Shown here in pieces: positions 43,702-55,140 of a stretch of 64,000 nt of DNA. The first letter of the stretch is position 1. Every line of letters starts with the position of its first letter. This DNA is from Lithobates sylvaticus (Eukaryota; Chordata; Amphibia; Anura; Ranidae), in assembly GCA_028564925.1 (NCBI GenBank), contig CM053033.1:116672752-116736751 (forward strand). The letters run 5' to 3'. Made by a program: the position numbers and the translations under genes. The notes beneath the pieces are model-generated. The model made no database searches. It saw only the letters and a list, made by a program, of their open reading frames with translations, and was not told where the DNA came from.

Positions 43702-44092
43702 ATGCGGGGTACACACGCTCGGACTTTCCAGCGGGATTGTCCGCCGGACCTAGCCCAGCGGACAAACCGCCGGACTTTCCAGCGGAGGTCCGCCAGACTT
43801 TCCGAGCGTGTGGACTTGCCCACACACGCCCGGACTTTTCCGGCGGACAATCCCCAGTAGATCAGTAGTTTTGAACTACCGATCGTGTATCGGCAAGTCC
43901 GTTCATTTCCAAAAGTCCCGCGGACTAGCACACAGACCGCGGGATTTTAATTTTAAGTCTGAACTTAAAACTTAGTCCGCCGGACTTTTGGCAGGAAAAA
44001 GTCAGCCGGCGCCCACACACGGGCGGATTGTCCAGCGGACTCCAGTCCGGCGGACAATCCCGCAGGAAAGTCCGCTCGTGTGTACGCCGCAT
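43702..44092. mobile_element. Ranid-type MITE, GTCCGCCGGAC words
   Basis: Ends ATGCGGGGTACACACGCTCG and CGTGTGTACGCCGCAT are inverted. The body is made of GGACTTTCC, GTCCGCCGGAC, CGGCGGAC and GACAATCCC words in both orientations. It lies inside Tc1 element 3. A GATCAGTAGTT-TTG-AACTACCGATC hairpin is at 43861-43885. Confidence 0.8.
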
Positions 44093-44479
44093 CAGAGATG
44101 GTTGTGCGTGAAAATCCCAGTAGATCAGTAGTTTTTTTAAATACTCAGACCAGCAATGGTTGTTGTTACCAACAACCATTGCCACTTTCAAAGTCACTTA
44201 AATCCCCTTTTCTTCCCATTGTGATGCTTAGTTTGAACTTCAGAAAGTCGTCTTCACCGCTTTTACATGCCTAAATGTAAATTCTTTGAGTTGCTGCCAT
44301 ATGATTGACTGATTAGTAATTTGCGTTACCAAGCAATTGGCCGGTGAGTGTATATTAACTGGTGAAAAAACATGTAGGTTTTAATTACTGAAAGATAGTG
44401 AGCACTTGTGGACACTGCAAGTGAATGCTATCATGACCAAGTATAACCTAACTCATTTTCGTGCTGCCCAGCTGTAACA

Positions 44480-45060
44480 CTCCCACTTTTACCTTTCCCA
44501 ATAATGGAGACCACACCGTAGCTGGAGTGCTAATAGGCTGTAGCAGCCCCTTTATTTAATAAACAAATAATAAACAAAATACCATAAACAAATAAACAAA
44601 CATATTGATAAAGCGTGGCGTTGGTCTACAGGAGGACATTAACCCCCCCCCCACCCATTTTTACCATAATCAAAAAACATTGTGCACTGCGGTCATATCC
44701 ACTGTAACTAGGCCTCAAGCTGACATGCTAGCTATTCACTACATCTCCTATAAGGAATATTACCAAACGGGCCCATATCTCCAATGGGCCCCGCATCAAG
44801 TTCTCCGTGGGGAGGGGGTATCTTCTCTCTACCTGCGTCAGCCAACATCCGCCACTGCTACGACATCCAAGCGACCCTGAAATAAAATTGTTAACCACCA
44901 CCTGTAAGAAGAAAAAAGGAGAGGGAGGGCGGGAACTTTCCTAACGACGCACTGACGCTGGGGAGGGCTGAACCTCCCTTACTTTACCCAAGCTCCACCC
45001 CCTACCTTAAACGGCCAGCACATAAATGGCCTGTTAACTCATTCATGCCAGCCCTTTGCC
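44480..45060 (-). repeat. Unclassified repeat family X, copy 2
   Basis: Shares ATGGAGACCACACCGTAGCT and GCAGCCCCTTTATTTAATAA with copy 1. Minus-strand order is again GC-rich promoter-like end at high coordinate, AATAAA-type word at low coordinate. A C run lies at 44644-44651. Ends not resolved. Confidence 0.4.
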
Positions 45061-45454
45061 TATTTCTTTTGGCTTTTGCTTCGGGCTGTTCTAGAAGAAA
45101 GGTTTTCCAGTTTGTTGCAGTGATCCTTGATTGTTCCTCTTTCTTCATAATAAAAGGAACAAGCTTTTTATCACTTTAGTTCACAAATAAACACTGTCCA
45201 GTTTAGGGAGAAATACTGCAGTGGGTACCCATATTCTTTCTTAGGTAAAAATCAGCCAATGTAGTAAATACGCTTAATGTAGTTTTTATGTAGTAATATA
45301 ATCTATTCAGTAGCTTCAGTGTATGTATGCATACATTTCTAAAATATCAGAATATTAGCAAGAATTATTTAAAAAAAATCTAGCTTCCTTGGATTCTAGG
45401 ATCTAGCAATCTTTGAGCTAATGACTAATAAAAATGACTAGAAACACCTGGGAC
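45061..45454. other. No feature recognised
   Basis: AT-rich unique-looking sequence. Confidence 0.3.
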
Positions 45455-46837
45455 TGTTACGGATGCTACATTCAAAAATGGCCATAAGAAGGCATGTCAT
45501 TTTAGAACACAGAAAGCTCTCTCAGAGAGTTTTGGGATTTGTATGCTGTTGAAGGTGTATCGGTGTCCCCGACCCCTAAAGGCCTAATGGTGACCTCTAG
45601 AGTCAGGGAGAGTTGACATCCTTCCTTAAAATGTGGGTTATTAAGCATGGTGGGTGTAATGCAAGTTGGAAACATGGGTCCCAGTCAATTTTTGAATGCA
45701 AGAAAAAGAGATTTATTGTCTCTTAAACATAACTGCAAGAGACAAAAGAGAGTTAGGGCCAGGACACCCTTAGGCAGATGCAATAGCAATTGGCAGACTC
45801 CAAGGCAAAAATAATAGGCAGACAGCTATACAGGTGGAGGGCTTTTAAGCTGGATGCAGCAACTGTTTTTGTAGAACTGCTGTCTCTTATGACAACTGAA
45901 CTTTCAACAGTCAGTAGAGATCTGTACATGTAACTCACAGTAACCCATTACAGATATTCTTTCACATCTCACAGTATCCCAATGTAGATCTTTCACTCAC
46001 TGAGCTCCCGGTCTCTCACTAGACTTTAAGATCCCAGTCGTCACTGGATCCCGAGCTTTTCCACAGCTAACCTGCTGTATACTCCTAAAGCTTCACCCAT
46101 GCTAACCTACTGGGTCCCTGGCTTGACACTCTGCTGAAGCTTTCCCACTTCCTAATTGTCCCGTCTGGTGAAAAGGCTGCTCTGGTACTTCTTCAGACTT
46201 CCATACACTGGCCTCTGATAACAAGAATGGTTGTCCCTTGGTGGCAACTGTTTCCCCTTTACCTCTGGCCTTGATTTTCACTTGCCCTTGGCGACAGGAC
46301 TGGTCGTCCCTTATAGCAACTATTTCTCCCTCACCACCCTCCACCCTCCCTCCCCGTATGGCAGAACATCTGCAACTTGGTTGGGCTTCCAGCCTGAAAT
46401 CCCAACCCAGCGCTGCTTCTCTCAGACCTGGATTGGCCTCAGACAGCCTAGCAGCCAGTTGCTCCCGGGATAGGCCTCTGGTTTCTGGCCTAGCAACCCA
46501 AAGCCTTGTAACAAATGTCCACGCAGACAGCTGTCCAGGTGGCACAGAATCCAGATCACCTGATTCCTCACAAATAAATAGGCTCTCCCTGCAGGCCAAG
46601 GAGCCAAAGAAACCCCTGCCAATTGGCTGACACAACCCATCCACTCCTAGTCTGAATTTACTATGCCCTTGTCATTCTAATGCCACATGCAACAATGCCA
46701 CCTAGTGACAGAAGAGAGAGGTGCATCAAATCCAGAGTTAAAGAAAAGTCAGCGTATCCCCCTAACAATTAGCCAGGCTAGTTACCACCTAGCAAACTAA
46801 ATTTGTTAGCAACCCTGCCTACAACCAGGGTGCTACA
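45455..46837 (-). mobile_element. LTR-like block of a Gypsy-type retroelement (candidate)
   Basis: Read on the minus strand the block begins TGTAGCACCCTGGTTGTAGG, the start I recall for a long ranid Gypsy LTR. It has TATTTATTTGTGAGG (TATA-like, about 46568) and ACAATAAATCTC (polyadenylation signal, about 45713). The 3' limit is uncertain and I found no flanking duplication. A 180-codon frame inside (46102-46644) looks fortuitous. A fossil, apparently solo. Confidence 0.45.
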
Positions 46838-48282
46838 AAGGAAATCTCCAAGAACTTTTGGTGAAGCTTGTTGTGGAAAATTTTATGAAGATGTTTTAGA
46901 TGTATTTTTGTCATAAGAGTCCCCCAGTTTTCGTTCTATCCCAGCCTGCTCTAAAGAGCTGACTGGGACAGACTAACGCTGGTTGAGATCTGTTAAGTAG
47001 TGGATAACTTCCTGGGATTGGAAAGAGGTGTTTGCGGAGTGGGGGTATGTCCGCCCACGAAGGGGCCCCTGTGCATTGCACAGACGTTCGTCCGGGGGGC
47101 ATATGTTTGCTCTGCAAAGGTCTGTTGTGGGTAGATGTGTGCTCATTGTCTTTGCTGTGTCTGATCAGCACATGCTGGGATTGGCAGCATACATCTGCAG
47201 ATAACCTTCCATCCACGGGTAAGGTAGCATAATCCAGGTATACATTGTTCTTTGGAACAATGTATATTAAGGATTTCTATTAACAGAATTGTAGTCATTG
47301 GTTATTGAATCATTTAGTCAGTTTTGCTAAGTCTATTTGAATGTATACATGTCTGTGATTGGTTCTTTTGAAGGAAAACAAATGTCTGATTGGCTGTCTG
47401 TCCATTGTATTGTATTGCATTGTATTATATTGTTTCAAATCCTTATATGGTCATTCAATTTCCTGTGAGGTCACAATCCTTTGTAATTTATTTTGTTGTC
47501 TGTGAATAAAAGAAGGAAGCTGGCTCAAAGAAGGGGGCCGATGCTGAGATGATGACGTGAGAATGTGGTAATGTCTGTTTATGAGAATGGGGAACCAGGG
47601 GAGACATACGATCGGAAGGCACATTATATCATTAGATTGAAGGGCGCTTATTAGCGCAAGAGTGTGGTGGAATATCCACGACAAGCTGGACTACATTACC
47701 CAAGTACTTTGATAAGAGGAGGGGGTCTCTTAAAAGAAAAAGAGTGCACACAGGAAGTGGAGAGAAGGGGAAGTGTGGAAGAGGAGTGGACGTGAGAGTA
47801 AAAGAGGAGAAAGAAACTGAGAGGTGTAGCAACGACATCGCTGTGTGAAGGAAGCGGGAGCACAGTGTCACAGTGTGCTGATCTGCTGGAGAGCCTTTCG
47901 CTGTGCGCGCAGCTGAGGAGACAGACACTAGGCTGGAGCCTGCAGAGGACACTCAGAGCCATTATACTGGAGGTTGCTGCCAAACTGCTGATCAACAGGA
48001 GTGGGTGAGAACGAACCATATATCTTGTTGAACTGTCTGCCTGTTCATCCACACTATAGCTAATTCAGAGTCCAGGGAAAGATCCCCTCTCTTACAGATT
48101 TGTTCCGCTAGGGGTCTATACTGCTGGACACAAAATACATGTGGTGGATGTAGAGAGAGAGGAACTCAGTGCACACTCCCACTATAAGCAAGATTGTTAT
48201 CGTTTGGGATACAATAATTCAGAGACTCCAGTAGTGCTAATGAATAGGAGCTGGGTTATCATCACCAGTGCTTGTCCCATTG
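46838..48282. other. No gene; perfect hairpin and retroelement-like signals
   Basis: A perfect 12-bp hairpin TATACATTGTTC-TTTG-GAACAATGTATA lies at 47239-47266. GTGAATAAAAGAAGGAAGC (about 47500) after a CCTTATATGG word looks like an LTR R region, but I found neither ends nor a duplication. Nothing coding is supported. Confidence 0.35.
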
Positions 48283-48290
48283 CTAAAGAA

Positions 48291-49144
48291 TAGGGCTGTT
48301 ACTGATTAAAATGTTCGTGTTTGATTAATCGATTTTTTTTTTAATCGACTCATTTTGATTAATTATAACGCACATACAGATCCAACTACTTTTAGCTGAT
48401 CTCCTTGCAATGCAACTCTGCATTAGTCAGTGGTAAATTTGGTATACACTATATACAATCACCCAACACTAGTTAGTTTCCACAATCCATGACTTAACTT
48501 CACAGTTCACACAAATACGTTTTAAATTCAAACTGTAGCATTGACGTAAGTAATTTTTTTTTTCCACAGTAGCGCGACAATCCCTCCAGTCTAACTAATC
48601 ACTCTCACCTTATGGCATGGTCCCCTGTGTAAGCAGGTGGTCATGCAAGCGGGTATCAAAAGGGTTAACACGGACCATAAACTTCTCTCACGTCTCCTTA
48701 GATCTCAGCAAGGACGCCCGGTCATGGGTAGAAAGAAAAGATCTGTGCTCACCGCCTAAGTATAAGATTACATTTTTGTGTTCAAACACAAATTACTCAC
48801 ATAAAGATTATAAAAACACAGCATGTAAAGCCGACAATCGTGTTATTTCCTTAGGGCAGCAGCGGGTGACGTCATGCGTAGCTCCTCCCCCATATGCATT
48901 ACATTCAATCAGAAATTCAATGTCATCGGACTCCTTCCCCCTTTCCCTTAATTAGCAGACGGAGCCACTTGGGGAAGGGGGGAGGAGTCCGGTGACGTCG
49001 ATGTCCGTGACGTCACTGGATCTCCGACAGAACTCCCTGAAGACCCGGAAGCCGGTGGAGAGGTGAGTACCGATCAAAAGAATTTGATCGATCAAAAAAA
49101 TTTACGATTAATCGAGAAATTAATCTTTAATTTCCACAGCCCTA
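48291..49144. mobile_element. hAT-type MITE (family C), 854 bp
   Basis: Ends TAGGGCTGTTACTG and TTCCACAGCCCTA, with an exact 8-bp duplication CTAAAGAA (48283-48290, 49145-49152). ATTAATCGATTTTTTTTTTA near the left and TTACGATTAATCGAGAAATT near the right extend the inverted relation. There is no transposase and no minisatellite. Confidence 0.92.
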
Positions 49145-49315
49145 CTAAAGAACTGTTGGTCCCATGTTACCAGTTTCTGCACTCCATTTGTATTACAAAA
49201 TAGCAGCTGTACTAAAAGTAGGAGACATTCTGAAAGTGCCTTACCTGCCCTACGTATAAACAGCTGCAGCTGGGGATTTCCCACACAGGAATAATTACGC
49301 TTTTCTTCAGATTAA

Positions 49316-50290
49316 CCACTTACCCACTGGGCACTTAAACCCCCTTCCTAACCAGACCAATTTTCAGCTTTCGGTGCTCTCACACTTTGAATGACAATTA
49401 CTCAGTCATGCAACACTGAACCCAAATTAATTTTGTGTCCTTTTTTTCACACAAATAGAGCTTTCTTTTGTTGGTATTTAATTACCGCTGGGTTTTTAAA
49501 TTTTTGCGCTATAAATCAAAATATACTGAAAATTCTGTAAAAAAAATAAATAAAAATTCTTTGTTTCTATTAAAATTGATTGCCGAGTATTGGCGAGTTT
49601 TGGCAGAGTATTGGCAAGTATTGGCAGAGTATTGGCAAGTATTGGCAGAGTATTGGCGAGTATTGGCGAGTATTGGCAGAGTATTGGCGAGTATTGGCAG
49701 AGTATTGGTGAGTATTGGCAGAGTATTGGCAGAGTATTGGCGAGTATTGGCAGAGTATTGCAGTGTTGCACAGTAGTGGCAGAGCTTTGCACAGTGGTGG
49801 CAGAGCGTTGCACAGTGGTGGCAGAGCTTTGCACAGTGGTGGCAGAGCTTTGCACAGTGGTTGCAGAGCATTGCACAGTGGTTGCAGAGCATTGCACAGT
49901 TGTTGCAGAGTATTGCACAGTGGTTGCAGAGTATTGCACAGTGGTTGCAGAGCGTTGCACAGTTGTTGCAGAGTATTGCACAGTGGTTGCAGAGTATTGC
50001 ACAGTGGTTGCAGAGCGTTGCACAGTGGGGGCAGAGTATTGCACAGTGGTGGCAGAGTATTGCACAGTGGTGGCAAAGCATTGCACAGTGGTTGCAGAGC
50101 ATTGCACAGTGGTTGCAGAGCGTTCCACAGTGGGGGCAGAGTGTTGCTGTCACTGACCAGCGCTGTGGGCACTACACATCCAGCCCACAGCGCTGGTCCC
50201 ATCTCCCCCCCTTTCCGCTTCTCCCCTCTCACTGTACCGATCGGTACAGAGAGGGGAGGGAGGAACCGGCGTCATGAGATTAACCCATCA
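49316..50290. mobile_element. TTAA-type MITE with minisatellite (right end unclear)
   Basis: TTAA at 49312-49315, then CCACTTACCCACTGGG. Shared blocks are CACACTTTGAATGACAATTA, AATAGAGCTTTCTTTTGTTG and TTTTTGCGCTATAAA, also found in the copies at 50964 and 54191. The centre is a tandem array. The right part has CTGACCAGCGCTGTGGGC and an inverted ACAGCGCTGGTC, and GTACCGATCGGTAC. No closing TTAA is seen, so the end is approximate. Confidence 0.68.
49588..50145. repeat. Two-phase minisatellite
   Basis: Left phase (49588-49760): 10-12-bp units GAGTATTGGCA and GAGTATTGGCG. Right phase (49761-50145): 21-bp units TTGCACAGTGGTTGCAGAGCG, about 18 copies, where T/G changes in GTGGTTG and GTGGTGG mark sub-blocks. 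Both strands are open in several frames for 100-220 codons; these are artefacts of the repeat. Confidence 0.95.
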
Positions 50291-50959
50291 ATAAAAACAC
50301 AAAAACAAAGTTAACAGAGTATTCAATGACTCTGTGTGCTTGAGAAAGTAGATGCCGGGCTGGGCAGGGTGGCAGATAGACTACAACTTTCAGCAGCCCC
50401 TACGGGGGTACCACTACATACAGCATGGCATGCAAAGTGAGGCGGTGTGGAATATGAAGGGTATCTCTGCCATGGCTCTTTTTTTTACATGTGACTGCAG
50501 CGATGTGCTGCCTTTTGCTGCAGGTCCGCACTGAGGAGAGGTCTGAAAGGGGCACAGCTTAACTAAAGGGGCAAACATTGTTACTGCAGAGCAATTTAAA
50601 AAAAGGGTTGGGGACTTTTTTCCCTGTTAGGGCCCATTGAAATTACCGTAATAGGCTGCACTACATGCAGCACACAGCAGCACAGATGTAAACCCAAGGC
50701 CTTCTTCACATGTGAGGTGATGGGGGGGAAGTAAAACCACGCGGTTGAGCTGTTTTTACCACTAATAACTGCTCCCCCTTTAGTTGCAGAGGTAGTAACT
50801 GTGTGAATGAGAATGAGCAAAGCTGCTCTGACATTGGCAGTCTGACCCTGGAAGGATTAATCCATGTATTTACACAATTGTTAAACTCTTGACTATAGGA
50901 TTCGTCAACTTACGGTCCTTGAACGCATAATAAAAAACACAACACTGGGTGACGTGGGT
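50291..50959. other. Spacer between two TTAA MITEs, nothing recognised
   Basis: Mixed sequence with ACTACAACTTTCAGCAGCCC and GGGCACAGCTTAA words; no gene or definable element. Confidence 0.3.
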
Positions 50960-50963
50960 TTAA

Positions 50964-51925
50964 ACACCTCAATACAGGACACTTACACCCCCTTCCTGCC
51001 CAGGCCATTTTTCAGCTTCCAGCGCTGTCACACTTTGAATGACAATTGTGCGGTCATGCTACACTGTAACCATGTGACATTTTTATAATTTTCTTCACAC
51101 AAATAGAGCTTTCTTTTGGTGGTATTTAATCACTTCTGGGTTTTTTTTTTTTTTCCCCAAAAAATTTTTGGGGAAAAAAAACTTTTTCTTAGTTTCTGTC
51201 AGTAAATTTTGTAAATAAGTAATTTTTCTCCTTCACTAATGGGCGCCGTTGAGGCAGTAGTAATGGGCACTGATGAGGTGGCACTTATGGGCACTGATGA
51301 GGAGGCACTGATGAGGAAGCACGAATATGCCGCACTTATGGGCACTGATCTGTGGCACTGATAGGCGGCACTGATGGGTGGCACTGATGGGCACTGGGCA
51401 CAGAGAGGTACCACTGGTGTGCACAGATAGGCGGCAGGGATAGGCGGCACTGATGGGCATTGATGGGTGGCATTGATGAGCAGCAGTGATGAGCATTGAT
51501 GGGCAGCACTGATAGCCAACACTGACTGACATCACTAATGGCCACTGATTGCTGACAACTGTGGGCACTGATTGGTGGCAATTGTGGGCACTGGTTGGCA
51601 CTGATTGCTGGCACTGGTGGCACTTAATTGTAAACAGGGCACTGATGATCAGTGCCCTGATTACATCCCTAGATGTCCTCTATGAGGAGATGCCATTGAT
51701 CGGCTCTCCTTTCCTCACACTCTGTCAGTGTGAGGCGAGGAGCGCTGATTACCGGCATCTCCGTGTTTACATGTGACCGGCTGTGATTGGACACAGCCGA
51801 TCACATGGTTAAAGAGCCGCGGCACGGGGCACGCAAGAGTGGTCGTTCTGGGAGGCCGTCATATGACAGCCACTCAGAACAAGAGCCGCCCAGCCGTCAT
51901 TTGACGGCTGGCGGGTGGGAAGATG
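50964..51925. mobile_element. TTAA-type MITE with minisatellite
   Basis: TTAA at 50960-50963 and 51926-51929. The left part matches the neighbour (CCCCCTTCCTGCCCAGGCCA, CACACTTTGAATGACAATTG, AATAGAGCTTTCTTTTGGTG). The right ends GCCGTCATTTGACGGCTGGC, with paired GCCGTCAT/ATGACAGCC words and an inverted GGGCACTGATGATCAGTGCCC hairpin (about 51637-51657). The array sits at the same relative place as in the copy at 49316. Confidence 0.72.
51235..51625. repeat. Minisatellite, unit GGCACTGATGGGTGGCACTGA
   Basis: About 12-bp half-units (GGGCACTGATGA, GGTGGCACTGAT) arranged irregularly. This kind of array is common inside ranid TTAA MITEs. Overlapping 95-121-codon frames are spurious. Confidence 0.9.
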
Positions 51926-51929
51926 TTAA

Positions 51930-52570
51930 ATGGCCACAGCAGCCTTTTTATTAACAAATTAATAAATAACAAAACAAAACAATTTGAACACCAGGAGGGG
52001 GTCTTTGGGTGTCCTTAAAGCACATTTTTGACTATTATCGACCATGTCCTCAGCCGCGCCCCATCCGCTTCGAAGATGTTGCGACTTCCACATTTTGACT
52101 TTCCCCCTAGCTCCTGGGAGAACCACCAACAACCAACCAAGTGGGAGCGCCATACCCTAGATGGGCCCCCAATTCTTTAACAATCTGGTTAATCCTTGAC
52201 CCCCCCAAAGACCCCCTGACCCACAAGCTGCTGTGACAAAAGTGCAAAAACATTTTTTGTTATAGAAAAAACATGAAACACCAGAATTGTCCCCCCACCC
52301 AGACTACACCCTAAACCCAGACTAAAGGGCGGGAGGGAGAGAAACTCTTCACATCTACTGAACTTTCCGGAATGATTACCCATCAGCCCTTGCACAGAAA
52401 AAACCCTTGCGGCTCCACCCTGACCATCTGACCCCTAATGCACCAATCAGGTAAACTACGCCCCTACCCCACTAACTACTGATTTCTTTAAACCTTCTCA
52501 GACCTGTTCCTCCCTTAGTCATGCTGACTCTGCATCTATTTTCTCTTCTCCGGGTCGCACTATAACAGGA
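51930..52570 (-). repeat. Unclassified repeat family X, copy 3
   Basis: GGCCACAGCAGCCTTTTTAT and AACAAATTAATAAATAAC parallel the low-coordinate ends of copies 1 and 2; read in reverse they give TTAATAAAAAGGCTGCTGTG. It begins directly at the TTAA of the preceding MITE. The right limit is approximate. Confidence 0.38.
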
Positions 52571-53217
52571 AATGACACATGAGACCTTACTTTTTAACAC
52601 CAAGCTATTGTTCCTTCACACATTTGCCACATGTCTCTGCCAGACAGGAGTGAAAACTGTGTGTATTCTATGTTCTTATAGCTGCCAAAGAATATATCCG
52701 GTTGCTGAACATGTTTTTACAGTGATCAAATGATACATTTCTGTGACAGCCATGTTCAGCATATCTTCAGTCCAGTGTAATGGAACCTTGAAACTCTGCT
52801 TATAGCAAGAAAACTATCTACAAGTAAAGGATAAGCATTTATCTTGAAGGAAATACACAGTGATTTGTACACATTTTCTTCTTTATAAACAAGGAAATTA
52901 AAATGTATTTTACATTTTTTATAGTCGGGTAAATATGTAGTAGTATTATATCCATTTGTCCTTTTTAGGTAAGCTTTATTATCCTTTTTACATGCCTTCC
53001 AGAAACTGATTAGCAGTCTAGTGAAAAAAGTTTCAGTCGAACAAAGCTAGCCACAAAGCAGTGCTCTCTCATTAGCTAACCTATAGTTCTCTAAGAATCC
53101 TTTGTCATAAATTAATTGTAAAATAAAAATTGAAAGAAGAAAAAGGAAAACATTAGTTTGAAATGTTATGAAATGAAGACAGAAATACAATAAACTTGTA
53201 CCTAGAATGGATTACTA
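52571..53217. other. No feature recognised
   Basis: AT-rich sequence without long frames, up to the Gypsy target duplication. Confidence 0.35.
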
Positions 53218-53222
53218 GTATC

Positions 53223-53737
53223 TGTCAGTACTAGGATCCCTTTAGGACCCAGCACAACTCACCTGACACAGCCTTTGCCTGGGAAACAACAGTGATTGGC
53301 CAGCTCACCTTTAAATCACCTGTATCAGCATTCAATCAGTGCTCGTGTTAGAGTTTACCTTTGTGTTTGATCCAGCTGATAGCTGCTCTGTGTATTTCGT
53401 GTATGTCCTGGATCGTTTGACCCTGCTTTCTCGCTTCTGATTCGGTACCGTTTGGACTCTGATCTACCTGTGTATGACCCAGCTTGCCTAGACTACGCTT
53501 TGCCTGATTCTACTGTAGTATCTTCATCTTCAGCGGTGAACTACAAGCATCAGCTAACATCTATCCTCATCTGCAGCGGTGAACTACAAGGTCCAGCAAA
53601 CATCTACCTTCATCTGCTGCAGTGAACTACAAGTCCCAGCTGACCTGCTCTGCTCATGGTATGTGCTCTTGTTCTTTGAACGCTTTGTATAATCCGCACA
53701 CCTGAACTGTTACCTGTTATCTGCTGCTAGCCTGACA
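53223..53737 (+). repeat. 5' LTR of the Gypsy element
   Basis: 515 bp. Contains a tandem unit CAGCGGTGAACTACAAG (starting near 53531) repeated about three times, against about two times in the 3' LTR. Confidence 0.93.
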
Positions 53738-53772
53738 TTAACACGAGCCCTACATAAAAAGGGAAATCTATC

Positions 53773-54186
53773 ATGGATCCTGAGCAGGCTCAGTTGTTTG
53801 CACAGGAACTTTGCCGTTTATCCCATCAAGTTCAGGAAATGGCCACAGAGCTCACCAAGGTGCAATCTCCTTCTACTACCACCACTACAAAAACTCCATC
53901 TGAACCAAAAATTTCTTTTGCCTGACCGGTTTTCTGGTGACCGTAAAGGGTTTTGCAACTTTAAAAACCGCTGAAAATTATATATTTCAAGTTAAGGCCA
54001 TCCTCGTCTGGCCCTGAAACTCAGAGGGTTCAAATCATTATCTCTCTACTACAGGATGACCCCCAGGCTTGGGCCTTTAACCTGGAACCAAACCATCCAG
54101 CCCTGCTAACAGTAGATGCCTTCTTTGAAGCCCTCAGGTTGCTATATGATGATCCAGATCGTTTAGAATAGGCCTTTCAGATGCAA
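53773..54186 (+). pseudogene. Gypsy gag, N-terminal part
   Basis: Begins MDPEQAQLFAQELCRLSHQV about 35 bases after the 5' LTR, followed by a Thr/Ser-rich linker and capsid-like sequence up to the TTAA MITE. Structural protein of the retrotransposon particle; fossil. Confidence 0.7.
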
Positions 54187-54190
54187 TTAA

Positions 54191-55140
54191 CCACTTTCAG
54201 ACCGGACCAATTTGCAGCCAAAGGACCAGGCCCCTTTTTGCGATTCGGCACTGCGTTGCTTTAACTGACAATTGCGCGGTCGTGCGACGTGGCTCCCAAA
54301 CAAAATTGACGTCCTTTTTTTCCCACAAATAGAGCTTTCTTTTGGTGGTATTTGATCGCCCCTGCTGTTTTTATTTTTTGCGCTATAAAAAAAAATAGAG
54401 CGACAATTTTGAAAAAAAATGCATTTTTTTTATTTTTTGCTATAATAAATATCCCCAAAAAATATATAAAAAAAAAAACATTTTTTTTCCTCAGTTTAGG
54501 CCGATACGTATTCTTCTACATATTTTTGTAGCGTTTACAAGATAGGGGATAGTTTTTTAGCATTTTTATTAATAATTTTTTTTTTTTATTAGTAATGGCG
54601 GAGATCTGCAATTTTTTTTTTTTTTGTGACTGCGACATTATGGCGGACACATCGGACATTTTTGACACATTTTTGGGACCATTGTCCTTTTTACAGCAAT
54701 TAATGCATTTAAATGCATTGATTTCTGTATAAATGACACTGGCAGTGAAGGGGTTAACCACAAGGGGGCAGTGTAAGAGTTAAGTATGCCTAGGGGTGTG
54801 TTTTTTACTGTGGGGGGGCGTGGCTGTCAGCTAGTGAATGCTGATCTCTGCTCCAATCACAGGGAGCAGAGATCGGCGTCACTAGTTGCTAGGCAGAACG
54901 GGGAGATGCTGTTTATCTCGGCATCTCCCCATTCAGCCGCCCCGTGAGACGATCGCGGGGGTCCCCACGGCGATCGAGTCCGCGGGGACTGCAATCGGAC
55001 TCACGGGGGTCACCGACCGGCGCGGGAGCGCGCCGCTCCCGATGGCATGGACAGGCTAAAGGAGGGACTTATATATACGCCCTCCTGCCTGTACGTGCCA
55101 TTCTGTCGACGTATATCGTCGTGCGCCGGTCGGCAAGTGG
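54191..55140. mobile_element. TTAA-flanked MITE inside Gypsy gag
   Basis: TTAA at 54187-54190 and 55141-55144. CCACTTTCAGACCGGACCAA at the left and CCGGTCGGCAAGTGG at the right are imperfectly inverted. Same family as 27012-28007 in opposite orientation (CAGCCAAAGGACCAGGCCCC, TGACAATTGCGCGGTCGTGC). There is no minisatellite. Confidence 0.92.

Larger units (their letters stand above)
40381..44350 (-). mobile_element. Tc1-like element 3, split by PLE-E and a MITE
   Basis: Ends CACTCACCAGCCACTTTACT and GGCCGGTGAGTG are inverted, with TA-rich flanks. The minus strand encodes a transposase in two pieces (43286-43551, then 40457-40875). PLE-E (40890-43285) and a 391-bp MITE (43702-44092) are inserted. 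The right terminal repeat has lost the ACTTTATTAGG-type inner part. Confidence 0.85.

Noticed and set aside
46102-46644. 180-codon minus-strand frame
   Set aside because: It lies within an LTR-like block, has no recognisable domain, and the complementary strand is equally open for 130 codons.
49496-50314. Frames of 138-220 codons on both strands
   Set aside because: They come from the TTGCACAGTGGTTGCAGAGCG minisatellite and share its periodicity.
51199-51623. Minus-strand frames of 95-121 codons rich in His/Cys/Pro
   Set aside because: They translate the GGCACTGATGGG array of a TTAA MITE.
54261-54458. Lys/Phe-rich frame also seen inverted at 27655-27937
   Set aside because: Both are the AT-rich body of the same TTAA MITE family, not a gene.
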